DNA of 64,000 bases from Methylobacterium longum. GTDB lineage: Bacteria > Pseudomonadota > Alphaproteobacteria > Rhizobiales > Beijerinckiaceae. Of the stretch, positions 1-9,878 are shown piece after piece (position 1 is the stretch's first letter; each line of letters opens with the position of its first letter). Location of the stretch: positions 61,243-125,242 of the forward strand of contig NZ_BPQS01000014.1 of assembly GCF_022179385.1 (NCBI RefSeq). The letters run 5' to 3'. The position numbers and the translations under genes were made by a program. The notes beneath the pieces were generated by a model. The model made no database searches, had not been told where the DNA came from, and was given only the letters and a program-made list of their open reading frames with translations.

Positions 1-1439
1 CCCTTGTAGCGGCGCACCAGCTCGGAGGTTTCCTCCGCGATCAGGCGCATCCGGCGCACGTCGCCCGCCTCCTTCATGTCGAGGATCGGGCGGACGTGAA
101 GGCAGCCCACCGAGGCATGGGCGTACCACGTGCCGCGCGTGCCGTGCTTGGTGAAGACCGCGGTGACCGCATCGGTGTAGTCGGCGAGGTGCTCCAGCGG
201 CACCGCGCAATCCTCGATGAAGGAGACCGGTTTCGCGTCGCCCTTCATCGACATCATGATGTTGAGGCAGGCTTCGCGCACCTCCCAGACCGCCCTCTGC
301 CGGGGCGGATCGACCACTTCGACGACGGCGTTCGGAAAGCCGTGATCGGCCATGCAGGCATCGAGGCGCTTGAGGCCGCGCTTCAGGGCGGCGAGGTCGT
401 CACCGGCGAACTCGGTGAGCAGCAGGCAGTTCGGCTTGCCCCGGGTGATGTCCGCGAGCGTCGTGCGGAACAGCGGGATGTCGGCCCCGAGCACCAGCAC
501 GTTGTTGTCGACCAGTTCCACGGCCACAGGGTCAAGGTCGACGATGTGCCGCGTCGTCTCCATGGCGTCGCGGAACGACGGGAAGTGGCAGACCCCCATC
601 ACCCGGTGCGCCGGCAGGCGGGACAGCCGCAGCGTCACCGACGTGGTGGCGGCAAGCGTCCCCTCGGAGCCCACCAGCAGGTGTGCGAGGTTCGGCCGGG
701 CCTCGATCAGCGCATCGAGGTTGTAGCCGCCCACCCGGCGCTGGACCGTCGGATAGCGGGACACGATCTCGTCCCGGTGGCGCTCCGCGAGGGCGCACAT
801 GCGACCGGCGAGCGCCTCCGCTCGCGCCGAGCCGGTAACCCCCGCCGCATCGCCGCGGAGGCCGAAGGCGAAGCCCTCTCCGTCGTGGAACAGCGCCTCC
901 ATCGCCAGCACGTTGTCGCTCATCTTCCCGTAGCGCAGCGACCGGGCACCGCAGGAATTGTTGCCCGCCATGCCCCCGATGGTGCAGCGGGTTGCCGTCG
1001 AGGGCTCGACCGGGAAGAACCAGCCGTCGGCCTTCACCCGCGCGTTGAGCCGCTCCAGCACCATTCCGGGCTCGACCGTGATGGTGCCGGCCTCCGGATC
1101 GTAGGCCAGGACGCCGTTGAAATGGCGCGCGCAGTCGACGACGAGTCCCCGGCCGATCGGCTGGCCGTTCTGCGAGGTGCCGCCGCCGCGCATGATCACG
1201 GGGGCGCCGTGATCGGCGGCGATCCGCAGCGTCGCGGCGATGTCGGCGGCCGAGCGCGGCAGCACGACGCCCGCCGGCATGATCTGATAGATCGAGGCGT
1301 CCGTGCTGTAGCGCCCGCGCGTGAAGGCATCGAAGCGCGCTTCGCCCTGGAGCTGTTCCGCCAGCCTGCGCGCCAACCCGGCATCCAGGCGTGCTGCGGC
1401 GCGCGGCGCCGTCGCGGTCTCAGCCCTCGCGTCCGTCAC
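1..1439 (-). CDS. FAD-linked oxidase, GlcD/YdiJ type (3' part outside window)
   Basis: The gene runs off the left edge, so only the N-terminal 479 residues are visible. They form a PCMH/VAO-type FAD domain: after an N-terminal helix region there is a PP-loop-like segment (VIMRGGGTS), then the GNNSCGARSLRYG motif, followed by the cap domain. The family oxidises 2-hydroxy acids such as D-lactate, glycolate or D-2-hydroxyglutarate and passes electrons to the membrane chain; YdiJ-type members add a C-terminal iron-sulphur domain, which would lie outside the window. The GTG start at 1439 follows GGAGG at an 8-base spacing. It lies 180 bases downstream of the pentonate-type dehydratase and on the same strand, so it may oxidise an intermediate of that pathway. 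Substrate is not determinable here. Confidence 0.85.
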   Translation of the reverse strand, partial: MTDARAETATAPRAAARLDAGLARRLAEQLQGEARFDAFTRGRYSTDASIYQIMPAGVVLPRSAADIAATLRIAADHGAPVIMRGGGTSQNGQPIGRGLVVDCARHFNGVLAYDPEAGTITVEPGMVLERLNARVKADGWFFPVEPSTATRCTIGGMAGNNSCGARSLRYGKMSDNVLAMEALFHDGEGFAFGLRGDAAGVTGSARAEALAGRMCALAERHRDEIVSRYPTVQRRVGGYNLDALIEARPNLAHLLVGSEGTLAATTSVTLRLSRLPAHRVMGVCHFPSFRDAMETTRHIVDLDPVAVELVDNNVLVLGADIPLFRTTLADITRGKPNCLLLTEFAGDDLAALKRGLKRLDACMADHGFPNAVVEVVDPPRQRAVWEVREACLNIMMSMKGDAKPVSFIEDCAVPLEHLADYTDAVTAVFTKHGTRGTWYAHASVGCLHVRPILDMKEAGDVRRMRLIAEETSELVRRYK

Positions 1440-1619
1440 GACTCAATCCTCCGGCGGCGGATGGCGTCCGCCGGAATTGGTTGTATTCAAAATTCACCGG
1501 ATCGGAAATCGCCGGCCGGCGACCTGCGCGCTTCCGGCGCAACGACCGGAACGTCCGGCCGCGACACCGTCCCGGCCGAGCGGCGAGGGACAGCCGTCGC
1601 GGCGGCGCTCCCGTCCGTC

Positions 1620-3425
1620 TCAGTGATTGTCCCGCGGCACACCCGAGACCTGGGCGACCTTCTGGAACTTCACCGCACCCTTCAGCACCATGCCCTGGTC
1701 GAGCTGGCCCACCTGATCGCGGTAGATCTCCTGCCACGGCGTCTGTGTCGCTGGATAGGGGAAGCCGCCCCGTCCCGCGAGATCCGTCCGCCTGCGCTCC
1801 AGCTCCTCGGGTGGGAGCAGGATGTCGGCGCTGCGCCGGTTGAGGTCGACGCGTACGCGGTCGCCGGTCTGCAGCAGCGCGAGACCGCCGCCCGCCGCCG
1901 CCTCCGGCGAGGCGTTGAGGATGGCGGGGGTGCCGGAGGTGCCGGATTGCCGTCCGTCGCCGATACAGGCCAGCGACGTCACGCCGCGCCGGATGAGGGC
2001 GCCGGGCGGCTGCATGTTCACCACCTCGGCGGCACCCGGATAGCCGATGGGCCCGGCGCCGCGCATGATCAGGATGGTGTTCTCGTCGATGTCGAGGGCC
2101 GGATCGTCGATGCGGGTGTGGTAATCCTCCGGCCCGTCGAACACGACCACGCGGCCCTCGAAGGCCATCGGGTCCGCGGGGTTGCGCAGGTAACGCGCCG
2201 CGAACTCCTCGGAGATGACGCAGGTCTTCATGATCGCCGAATCGAACAGGCTGCCCTTCAGGTTGAGGAAGCCCGCCCGCTCCATCAGGGGCTCCCCGTA
2301 GGTGCGGATCACGTCGCGGTTCCAGCTGTGCCGGCCGCTGTAGTTCTCGCCCACGGTGCGGCCGTTGCAGGTCAGCGCGCCCTCGTGAACCTTGCCGGCA
2401 TCGATCAGCTCGGCGAACACGGCCGGCAACCCGCCGGCGCGGAAGTATTCCTCGCCGAGCCAGCGGCCGGCGGGCTGCATGTCCACCAGCAGCGGAATCT
2501 CGAAGCCGACGCGCTCCCAGTCGTCGCAGCTCAGCGGCACGCCGATGTGCTTGGCGATGGCGTTGATGTGGATCGGGGCGTTGGTCGAACCGCCGATGGC
2601 CGCGTTGGCCACGATGGCGTTCTCGAATGCCTCGCGGGTCAGGATGTCGGAGGGCTTCAGGTCCTCCCAGACCATCTCGACGATCCGCTGGCCGGTGGCG
2701 TAGGCCGCCTGCCCGCGCTCCCGGTAGGGGGCCGGGATCGCGGCCGAGCCGGGCAGGGCGAGCCCGAGCGCTTCGGCGAGCGCGTTCATCGTCGAGGCCG
2801 TGCCCATCGTGTTGCAATGACCCGTGGAGGGCGCCGACGAGCCGACGATGTCCATGAATTGCTGGTAGTCGATATCGCCGGCCGCATGGCGCTCGCGGGT
2901 CTTCCAGACGATCGTGCCGGACCCGGTCAGCTCCTTCTGGAAGTAGCCGTTCAGCATCGGGCCGACGTTCAGCGAGATCGCCGGGATGTTCACGGTGGCG
3001 GCGGCCATCAGGCAGGCCGGCATGGTCTTGTCGCAGCCCGTCAGCAGCACGACGCCGTCGAGGGGGTAGCCGTACAGGACCTCCACCAGCGACAGGTAGG
3101 CGAGGTTGCGGTCGAGGGAGGCGGTGGGCCGCTTGCCCGTCTCCTGGATCGGGTGGCACGGGAACTCGAAGGCGACGCCGCCGGCGGCCGTGATGCCCTC
3201 GCGCACCCGCTTGGCCAGTTCGAGATGGTGCCGGTTGCACGGCGACAGGTCCGATCCGGTCTGCGCGATGCCGATCAGCGGCTTGCCCGAGCGCAGTTCC
3301 TCCGGCGTCAGACCGTAATTGAGGTATCGCTCCAGGTAGAGCGCGGTCATGCCGGGGTTGTGCGGGTTGTCGAACCAGGCCTTCGAGCGCAGGTCGGCGG
3401 GGGACACGCGGCGTTTATCGCTCAT
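1620..3425 (-). CDS. IlvD/Edd-family sugar-acid dehydratase (L-arabinonate/D-xylonate type)
   Basis: This 601-residue protein belongs to the IlvD/Edd family but is clearly the pentonate branch, not the valine/isoleucine enzyme (that one is at 61757-63586). C63, C131 and C204 sit exactly four residues after the [2Fe-2S] cysteines reported for Rhizobium L-arabinonate dehydratase (59, 127, 200), and the QSGTSGTP segment carries the equivalent of its catalytic serine. The expected reaction is dehydration of L-arabinonate or D-xylonate to the 2-keto-3-deoxy acid. The ATG at 3425 has GAGGAG upstream. The SDR dehydrogenase lies 134 bases upstream and a FAH-family dehydratase for the next step is at 13647-14840. 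Exact sugar acid is inferred only. Confidence 0.85.
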   Translation of the reverse strand: MSDKRRVSPADLRSKAWFDNPHNPGMTALYLERYLNYGLTPEELRSGKPLIGIAQTGSDLSPCNRHHLELAKRVREGITAAGGVAFEFPCHPIQETGKRPTASLDRNLAYLSLVEVLYGYPLDGVVLLTGCDKTMPACLMAAATVNIPAISLNVGPMLNGYFQKELTGSGTIVWKTRERHAAGDIDYQQFMDIVGSSAPSTGHCNTMGTASTMNALAEALGLALPGSAAIPAPYRERGQAAYATGQRIVEMVWEDLKPSDILTREAFENAIVANAAIGGSTNAPIHINAIAKHIGVPLSCDDWERVGFEIPLLVDMQPAGRWLGEEYFRAGGLPAVFAELIDAGKVHEGALTCNGRTVGENYSGRHSWNRDVIRTYGEPLMERAGFLNLKGSLFDSAIMKTCVISEEFAARYLRNPADPMAFEGRVVVFDGPEDYHTRIDDPALDIDENTILIMRGAGPIGYPGAAEVVNMQPPGALIRRGVTSLACIGDGRQSGTSGTPAILNASPEAAAGGGLALLQTGDRVRVDLNRRSADILLPPEELERRRTDLAGRGGFPYPATQTPWQEIYRDQVGQLDQGMVLKGAVKFQKVAQVSGVPRDNH

Positions 3426-3559
3426 GGTCGGCTCCTCACATCGTCCGGGGGCAGGCGTACGCCGGTCGGTCACGCACGCCGCGGGCTTCGCCCTCTCGAT
3501 CGGCCCAGTACCTAGCCTGCCGCGAGGCAACTCGCAGCAGGATCGACGCTGAGTTGATT

Positions 3560-4327
3560 TCAAGACAGCATGCGGGTGTCACCGTCGATCGAGATGGCCT
3601 GCCCCGAGATGGTGCGGCCGCGGGGCGAGCAGAGCAGCAGGACCTGATCGGCGAGCTGACGGGCGGTGACGTATTCCTTGACCGAGACGAACGAGAAGGC
3701 GCGGGTCTCCATCTCGGCGAAGCTGACGCCCTGCTGCTGCGCCTTGGATTCCAGCACCCGCCGCTGGCGGTCGCCCGCCACGAGGCCGGGCAGGATCGCG
3801 TTCACGCGGATGCCGGCGCCGCCGAGTTCGATCGCCAGGGACTTGGTGAAGCCGATGACGCCCCACTTGGCCGCCGCGTAGGGGCTGCGCAGGGCGAAGC
3901 CGAACTTGCCCGCGGCCGAGGACAGGTTGACGATCGAGGCGTTCTCGCTCTGGCGCAGGTGCGGCACCGCCAGCCGCGCGCAGTTGAACTGGCTCGTCAG
4001 GCAGACGGTGAGACAGCGATCCCACTCCTCCGGGGCGATCTCCTCCACCCGGCCGGTGGGGCCGGCGATGCCGGCGTTGTTCACCAGCACGTCGAGGCCA
4101 CCGAGGAACTCGACGGCTTGGTTCATCATCGCGTCGACCGCATCGCGGTCGGCCACGTCGGTGCGGCAGCGCCCGACCGAGTCCGGCATCGCCGCCAGGG
4201 CGTCCGCGTCGACATCGCAGGCGAAGACCCGCGCGCCTTCCTCCAGGAAGGCGTCCACGATGGCACGCCCGATACCGGCCGCACCCGCCGTCACCACGAC
4301 CCGCAGGCCGGCGATCCCGAGATCCAT
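3560..4327 (-). CDS. SDR-family NAD(P)-dependent dehydrogenase
   Basis: A 255-residue classical short-chain dehydrogenase. The cofactor motif TAGAAGIG is at residues 13-20, NNAG is near residue 90, and the active-site Ser followed by YxxxK (SPYAAAK) is present. The C-terminus ([15 protein letters not shown]) is typical of sugar or hydroxy-acid SDRs. The start at 4327 has AAGGA upstream. The gene lies 14 bases after the GntR regulator and upstream of the IlvD/Edd dehydratase, so it probably oxidises a sugar, sugar lactone precursor or hydroxy acid in the same pathway. Substrate cannot be read from sequence. Confidence 0.85.
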   Translation of the reverse strand: MDLGIAGLRVVVTAGAAGIGRAIVDAFLEEGARVFACDVDADALAAMPDSVGRCRTDVADRDAVDAMMNQAVEFLGGLDVLVNNAGIAGPTGRVEEIAPEEWDRCLTVCLTSQFNCARLAVPHLRQSENASIVNLSSAAGKFGFALRSPYAAAKWGVIGFTKSLAIELGGAGIRVNAILPGLVAGDRQRRVLESKAQQQGVSFAEMETRAFSFVSVKEYVTARQLADQVLLLCSPRGRTISGQAISIDGDTRMLS

Positions 4328-4341
4328 GGTCAATCCTTCCC

Positions 4342-5043
4342 TTACGCGTCCCGCAACCCGCCGCGGGACATGATGAACTCTGCAGCTTCCCGAATGTCGG
4401 CCGCAATGGCGGCGGAGGCCGCCGCGCTGTCTTGGGCCTCGATCGCCGCGAGCGCCTCGGCGTGCCGCCGAAGCGCGAAGCCCTGGAGCAGGCGCTCCGG
4501 ATGGGCGCGCAGGTCCAGGTTGATCACCGGACCGGCCTTCAGCCACAGCCGGGCGATGATTTCCTGAAGCGGGGGCAGACCGCAGGCGTCGTAGATCGCG
4601 AAGTGCAGGTCACGGTTGAGCTGTACCGCCCGCGCACGATCGGGACGCGCCGCCTCCGCCTCCGCACGGAAGGCGGCTTCGGCTCGCCGGATGGCCGCGA
4701 GATCGACCTCGGTCCGGCGCTCCGCCGCCCTCGCCACCGCAATCCCCTCGACGGCGATCCGGGTTTCGGCCAGCGCCCGGAAGGCCGCCGCACTCATGAA
4801 CGGCACGCGGATCATGCGATTCGGGGCCACCTCCAGCACCCCGTCCGCCGCCAGACGGCTGACCGCCTCGCGGACCGGCATCACCGAGACCCCCAACGCC
4901 GCCGCACTCTGACGGAGCGACAGCCGGTCCCCCGGCGCCAGCCGGCCGGAGGCGAGGAGGTCCGAGAGCGCCTCGTAGACGGTGTCGGACAAGGTCCGCC
5001 GTTCGAGCTGGGGCAGTTCGGCGAGGGCCGCGGTGGAATTCAT
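4342..5043 (-). CDS. GntR-family (FadR/FCD) transcriptional regulator
   Basis: The 233-residue protein has an N-terminal winged helix (residues about 15-80, with the recognition segment VSVMPVREAVSRLAADG) and a C-terminal all-helical FCD ligand domain containing the usual metal-binding Asp/His positions (LNRDLHFAIYDACG and RRHAEAL). Regulators of this class control uptake and breakdown of organic and sugar acids. It is divergent from the ABC importer at 5163 and leads the minus-strand SDR/dehydratase genes, so it can control both directions from the 119-base shared promoter region, which contains a perfect palindrome at 5085-5096. Confidence 0.9.
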   Translation of the reverse strand: MNSTAALAELPQLERRTLSDTVYEALSDLLASGRLAPGDRLSLRQSAAALGVSVMPVREAVSRLAADGVLEVAPNRMIRVPFMSAAAFRALAETRIAVEGIAVARAAERRTEVDLAAIRRAEAAFRAEAEAARPDRARAVQLNRDLHFAIYDACGLPPLQEIIARLWLKAGPVINLDLRAHPERLLQGFALRRHAEALAAIEAQDSAAASAAIAADIREAAEFIMSRGGLRDA

Positions 5044-5084
5044 GTGCCGACACTAGACGGATCCGGCACTATCGCGCTAGTGAT

Positions 5085-5096
5085 CTGTGATCACAG
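5085..5096. promoter_or_regulatory. Palindromic candidate operator for the GntR regulator
   Basis: CTGTGATCACAG is a perfect 12-base palindrome in the 119-base gap between the divergent GntR gene (start 5043) and the ABC binding-protein gene (start 5163). FCD-type GntR regulators bind short palindromes of this sort. The position between two promoters fits autoregulation plus control of the importer. Binding is inferred. Confidence 0.5.
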
Positions 5097-5162
5097 TTCG
5101 GGTGAGGGCCGCCAGAGCCCGTTCAAAGAACCCGACTGGAGGACACGCACGGGAGCGGAACG

Positions 5163-6422
5163 ATGACGGACCGGTTCGGGGATTCCCTTTCTCGCCGCAG
5201 CCTTCTGAGAGCCGGCGGCGCAGCGCTCCTCGCGCCCGCCCTGGCCAGTCCGGCCTTGTCGCAGGCGCAGTCGGATGTGATCCGCATCGGCCATCTGACG
5301 CCGCGCACGGGCTTCCTCGGCCCGCTCGGCGAGTTCGCCATGCAGGCGGCCCAACTGGCCGTCGAGGAGATCAACGCCGCCGGCGGCATCGCCGGGCGGA
5401 AGGTCGAGCTGCTGTCGGAGGACAGCGTCAACCCGCAGACCGCGTCGGCCAAGGCCGAGCGCATGATCCAGCGCGACCGGGTCGCCTGCCTGGTTGGCGA
5501 GATCAACTCCGCCTCGGCGCTGGCGATCAGCCAGGTGGCCCAGCGCGAGAAGATCCTGTTCATCAACACCGGCGCCAATTCGGACGCGCTGCGCGGCTCC
5601 GACTGCAAGCGCTTCATGTTCCACGTGGAGGCGCAGAACACCATGATGGTGCGCGCCTGCGGGCGCGCCCTGCTCGATCGTGGGCTGATCAAGGGCCGGA
5701 AGGTCTACGCGCTCACCGCCGACTACGCCTTCGGCCACGATCTCCTGAAGCAGGCCAAGAAGTACTTTGCGTCCCACGACGCGACCCTGGTCGGCGAGGA
5801 TCTGATCCCGACGGAGCTGACCGACTTCTCGCCCTTCCTGCTGAAGCTGCGCCAGGCCAAGCCCGACCTCGTGATCTGCAACCTCGCGGGAGCGCAGATC
5901 ACCAACTTCCTCAAGCAGTTCAGCGAGTTCGGCCTGCCGTTCCCGGTCGCCGGCTTCGGCTTCGACACGGCGCTCGCCTGGGGCGCCGGACCGGGCAACT
6001 TCCTCGGCACGTGGCCGGTGATCTGGCATCACCAGATTGACTCGCCCTCGGCCAAGAAGTTCGTGGCGGCCTTCAAGGCCAAGTACAAGAAGCCGCCGGA
6101 GAACCAGGGCTGGGGCGACTACACGGCGATGAAGATCGTCGCGCAGTCGATGAACGAGCTGAAGTCGACCGAGTCGATCAAGGTGGTGGAGCACCTGGAA
6201 TCGGGGGCGAAGTTCGACATCGCCAAGGTGCGCGAGGGTTACTTCCGCCCCTGGGACCACGAGCTGATGCAGGAGATGTTCGCCATCACCGCCCTGCCGG
6301 CCGATCAGGTCAAGAACACCTACGACATCTTCTCCTCGACCGGGCCGCTGCCCGGTCCGGGCGAGAGCCTGGAAGTGCTCGCCACGACCCGCGACGAGAA
6401 CGCCTGCACCTTCCCGGCGTGA
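5163..6422 (+). CDS. ABC transporter periplasmic binding protein, LivK type
   Basis: A 419-residue Peripla_BP_6 protein. Residues 10-35 are a Tat-type signal (SRRSLLRAG, hydrophobic stretch, cleavage after ALS or SQA), followed by the family opening IRIGHLTPRTGFLGPLGEFA. Binding proteins of this family feed LivHMGF-type permeases with amino acids, aromatic acids, short-chain amides or hydroxy acids. It heads an operon with the permease and fused permease/ATPase genes (8 and 14 bases between stops and starts) and two enzymes. Likely regulated by the divergent GntR protein. The ligand is probably the substrate of the downstream dehydrogenase and BKACE rather than leucine. Confidence 0.9.
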   Translation: MTDRFGDSLSRRSLLRAGGAALLAPALASPALSQAQSDVIRIGHLTPRTGFLGPLGEFAMQAAQLAVEEINAAGGIAGRKVELLSEDSVNPQTASAKAERMIQRDRVACLVGEINSASALAISQVAQREKILFINTGANSDALRGSDCKRFMFHVEAQNTMMVRACGRALLDRGLIKGRKVYALTADYAFGHDLLKQAKKYFASHDATLVGEDLIPTELTDFSPFLLKLRQAKPDLVICNLAGAQITNFLKQFSEFGLPFPVAGFGFDTALAWGAGPGNFLGTWPVIWHHQIDSPSAKKFVAAFKAKYKKPPENQGWGDYTAMKIVAQSMNELKSTESIKVVEHLESGAKFDIAKVREGYFRPWDHELMQEMFAITALPADQVKNTYDIFSSTGPLPGPGESLEVLATTRDENACTFPA

Positions 6423-6429
6423 GGCGGCG

Positions 6430-7305
6430 ATGCAGCTCGTCTTCATCCTGGAGCAGGTGCTCAACGGCCTGCTGATCGGCGTCCAGTACCTGCTGATCGC
6501 CCTCGGCCTGTCGCTGATCTTCAGCCTCGGCGGGATCGTGAATCTCGCCCACGGCGCGTTCTACGCGATCGGTGCCTACCTGACGGTGCTGCTGACGCCG
6601 ACGATCGGCTTCGGCGGCGCCCTCGTCGCGTCGCCCCTGGTGGTCGGCCTGCTCGGCCTCGTGATCGAGCGCTTCCTGCTGCGGCGCTTCTACCGCGGAG
6701 ACCCGACGCTCGGCCTGCTCCTCACCTTCGGGCTCGCCATGGTGGCCGAGCAGGCGCTGCGGATGGCCTTCGGCGCCGCGCCGGTGCCGTTCGGGATCCC
6801 CCTATGGCTGCGCGGGCAGGTCTTTATCGGCGACCTGATCTATTCGCGCTATCGGCTCTCGATCCTGGTGGTCGCGCTCGCCTGCGTGGCCGGCCTGTGG
6901 CTGCTCCTGACCCGCACCAGCTTCGGGCGCGTGGTCCGCGCCGGCGTGCAGAACCCCGACATGGTGGCGGCGCTCGGCATCTCGCTCCGGCCCTACATGA
7001 CCGCGGTGGTGACGATCGCAGTCGGGCTCGCCGCGCTCGCCGGGACCATGATGGCGCCGGTGACCGGCGTCCATCCCGCCATGGGCGCCGAGATCCTCAC
7101 CTTCGCCTTCGTGGTGGTGGTGATCGGCGGCCTCGGCTCCTTCTGGGGCGTGGTGCTCGCCGCGTTGATCGTCGGCGTGGTCCGGGGCCTGACCGCCTAC
7201 GCCTATCCCCCGGCCACGGAGGCCGCCGTCTACGCCCTCATGGTGCTGGTCCTGCTGCTGCGCCCGCGCGGCCTGTTCGGCGAGCACATCGCCCGGTTCG
7301 AGTGA
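6430..7305 (+). CDS. ABC transporter permease, LivH type
   Basis: A 291-residue inner-membrane permease with about eight hydrophobic segments. It opens with the characteristic LivH region (LNGLLIGVQYLLIALGLSLI, then VNLAHGAFYAIGAY) and carries the conserved VVVVIGGLGSFWG loop that contacts the ATPase. It pairs with the LivM domain of the fused protein downstream. The start lies seven bases after the binding-protein stop with GAGGCGG as a weak ribosome site. Confidence 0.92.
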   Translation: MQLVFILEQVLNGLLIGVQYLLIALGLSLIFSLGGIVNLAHGAFYAIGAYLTVLLTPTIGFGGALVASPLVVGLLGLVIERFLLRRFYRGDPTLGLLLTFGLAMVAEQALRMAFGAAPVPFGIPLWLRGQVFIGDLIYSRYRLSILVVALACVAGLWLLLTRTSFGRVVRAGVQNPDMVAALGISLRPYMTAVVTIAVGLAALAGTMMAPVTGVHPAMGAEILTFAFVVVVIGGLGSFWGVVLAALIVGVVRGLTAYAYPPATEAAVYALMVLVLLLRPRGLFGEHIARFE

Positions 7306-7319
7306 GCGGAGAGCGTCCC

Positions 7320-9878
7320 ATGTCCGGAACCGCCGAGCCGCTGCCGCTCGCCCTGCCGCAGCGCGGTCCGATCCTGCGCGAGAGCCGCCAGCTCTGGGCG
7401 GCACTCGCCGCCCTGATCGTCCTGCCCTTCGCCCTCGACGCGATCGGGCTGACGCTGATCACCGCCACCGACGTGGTGATCTTCGCCCTGGCGGTGCTCG
7501 GCCTCAACATCCTGGTCGGCTGGACCGGCCTGACCTCGTTCGGCCACGGGGCGTGGTTCGGCGTCGGCGCCTACGCGGTGGCGATCCTGCAGACCCGGCT
7601 GTTCCCCGGCGACATGGCGCTGCCGTTGCTGGGGGCGCTGGCGATCACCGCGCTCGCGGCCGTGGCGGCGGGCGGCCTGATCCTGCGGCGGCGCGGCGTC
7701 TACTTCTCGCTCCTCACCCTCGCCTTCACGGCGATGCTCTACGCCATCGCGTTCCGTTGGACGGACCTGACCGGCGGCGAGAACGGCATCGGCAACCTGC
7801 ACCGCTGGGCGGCGCTTCAGGAGCCGGGCGCCTACTACGCCGCGGTGTCGGCCATCGCCTTCGTGGTGCTCGTCGGATTGTGGCGCTTCCGCCGCTCGCC
7901 CATGGGCAGCGTGCTCGTGGCGATCCGCGAGAACGAGCAGCGCGCCGGCTTCCTCGGCTACGCCACCAACCGCTACAAGCTCGCGGCCTTCGTGATCTCG
8001 GCGACGATCACCGGGCTCGCCGGGGCGCTCTCGGCCTACAGCCACCGCTTCACCTCCGCGGACCCAATCTCCATCGCCTTCTCGGGCGAACTGCTCGCCA
8101 TGGTGGTGATCGGCGGGATGCGCTCGTTCCTCGGGCCCGCGCTCGGCGCCCTGTTCTACATCCTGTTCCGCGAGTTCCTGTCGATCTACACCGCCGACTG
8201 GCTGCTCTATTTCGGCCTTCTGTTCGTCGCCTTCATCGTGTTCTCCCCGGACGGGCTGGTCGGCATCGCGGCGCGGCTTCTGAAGCCCTTCCGGCGCGTG
8301 CCCGCCGAGGGCGCCGCCATGTCGGCGCGCCGGACCGGCGCGTCGGGGCGGGTCCCGGCGCGCTTCATCGCGGAGGGGCGTACCGAGGGGCCGGTCCTCG
8401 TCGCCGACGACATCAGGAAGAGCTTCGGCCCCGTGGCGGCGGTGCGCGGCGTGTCCTTCGCGGTGGCCGACCGGACGCTGCACGCCCTGATCGGCCCGAA
8501 CGGCGCCGGCAAGACCACGGCCTTCAACCTGCTCTCCGGGATGTTCCGGCCGAGCGGCGGCAGCATCCGCCTCGACGGGCGCGAGATCGCGGGCCTGGAG
8601 CCGCACGCGATCACGCGGGCCGGCCTCGGCCGCTCGTTCCAGATCACCAACCTGTTCCCGGGCCTGTCGGTGGAGGAGAACATCCGTCTCGCGGTCCAGG
8701 CGCGGCACGCGGCGCATTTCAGCCTGTGGCGGGATGCCCTTTCGATCCGCGAGGTCGCCGACGACACCGCCGAACTGCTGCGCTGGACCGGCCTCGCCGG
8801 AATCGAGCGGGCCGAGGCCGGCAGCCTCTCCTACGGCGGCCAGCGCCTCCTCGACATGGGGCTGGCGCTGGCGACCCGGCCCCGATTGCTGCTCCTCGAC
8901 GAGCCGCTGGCCGGCCTCGCGGCGGCCGAACGCGAGCGCGTCGGCGACCTGATCAAGGCGCTCTCGGCCGACATCCCGGTGCTGCTGGTGGAGCACGACA
9001 TCGACCGCGTGTTCCGCCTCGCGGACCGCGTCACCGTGATGGCCGACGGCGCCGTGCTGGTCGACGGATCGGTCGCGGACGCCCGGGACGACGCCCGGGT
9101 GCAGGCGGTCTATCTGGGCTCCGGCACCGCGGCGATCGCCGCCAAGCCGCGGGCGAGCGCCGCCGAGGCCGAGACGCTGCTCGCCATGGAGGGCGTCGAC
9201 ACCTTCTACGGCAAGTCGCATATCCTCAACGGTGTGAACCTCGCGGTGCGCCGGGGCGAGGTCGTAGCCCTGCTGGGCCGCAACGGAGCCGGCAAGTCGA
9301 CGCTGCTGAAGACTCTGATCGGCACCGCGCCCCCGGCCGCCGGCCGCATCGTGCTCGGCGGCAAGGACATCGCCGGTCTGTCGCCGGACCGGATTGCCCG
9401 TCTCGGCATCGGCTACGTGCCGCAGGGCCGGGCGCTGTTCGCCGGCATGAGCGTCGCCGAAAATCTCGGCCTCGGCCGGCTGCGGCGGCTCACCGGCGCC
9501 GGCATCCACTGGGACGAAGACAAGGTCCTCGAGTTCTTCCCGCGGCTCAAGGAGCGTTGGAACGTCGATGCCGCCCGCCTGTCGGGGGGCGAGCAGCAGA
9601 TGGTGGCGGTGGCGCGCGCCCTGTCTGGCGACACGCGGCTCCTGCTCCTCGACGAGCCGTTCGAGGGCCTATCGCCAGCGGTGACGGAGGAGCTGTTCGA
9701 GGCCTTCGACCGCCTGCGCCGGGAGATCGCGATCATTCTGGTGGATCATCACCTCGACCTGGCGCTGGCACTCTCCGACCGGACGGTGGCGCTGGAACGG
9801 GGCAGCGTGCAGTGGACGGGTGAATCGCGCCTCCTGCGCGAGGATCAGGATCTGAGGCGGAAGGTGCTGTGGCTATGA
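7320..9878 (+). CDS. Fused LivM permease - LivG ATPase - LivF ATPase
   Basis: One uninterrupted 852-residue reading frame holds three components normally encoded separately. Residues 1 to about 330 are a LivM-type permease with the LTSFGHGAWFGVGAYA motif and the VVIGGMRSFLGPALG coupling loop. After a short linker, residues about 360-605 are a LivG ATPase (Walker A GPNGAGKTT from 392, signature LSYGGQ near 503, LLLLDEP). After a second Ala-rich linker, residues about 620-852 are a LivF ATPase (Walker A GRNGAGKST from 653, signature LSGGEQ, LLLLDEP). All ATPase motifs look intact. Permease-LivG fusions are known; the three-way fusion is less common. Its stop overlaps the next start (ATGA). Confidence 0.93.
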   Translation: MSGTAEPLPLALPQRGPILRESRQLWAALAALIVLPFALDAIGLTLITATDVVIFALAVLGLNILVGWTGLTSFGHGAWFGVGAYAVAILQTRLFPGDMALPLLGALAITALAAVAAGGLILRRRGVYFSLLTLAFTAMLYAIAFRWTDLTGGENGIGNLHRWAALQEPGAYYAAVSAIAFVVLVGLWRFRRSPMGSVLVAIRENEQRAGFLGYATNRYKLAAFVISATITGLAGALSAYSHRFTSADPISIAFSGELLAMVVIGGMRSFLGPALGALFYILFREFLSIYTADWLLYFGLLFVAFIVFSPDGLVGIAARLLKPFRRVPAEGAAMSARRTGASGRVPARFIAEGRTEGPVLVADDIRKSFGPVAAVRGVSFAVADRTLHALIGPNGAGKTTAFNLLSGMFRPSGGSIRLDGREIAGLEPHAITRAGLGRSFQITNLFPGLSVEENIRLAVQARHAAHFSLWRDALSIREVADDTAELLRWTGLAGIERAEAGSLSYGGQRLLDMGLALATRPRLLLLDEPLAGLAAAERERVGDLIKALSADIPVLLVEHDIDRVFRLADRVTVMADGAVLVDGSVADARDDARVQAVYLGSGTAAIAAKPRASAAEAETLLAMEGVDTFYGKSHILNGVNLAVRRGEVVALLGRNGAGKSTLLKTLIGTAPPAAGRIVLGGKDIAGLSPDRIARLGIGYVPQGRALFAGMSVAENLGLGRLRRLTGAGIHWDEDKVLEFFPRLKERWNVDAARLSGGEQQMVAVARALSGDTRLLLLDEPFEGLSPAVTEELFEAFDRLRREIAIILVDHHLDLALALSDRTVALERGSVQWTGESRLLREDQDLRRKVLWL

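Noticed and set aside
96..3515. 1139-codon plus-strand frame across the left-edge oxidase and dehydratase
   Set aside because: It spans two well-supported minus-strand genes and their gap; the translation is low-complexity and has no homology.
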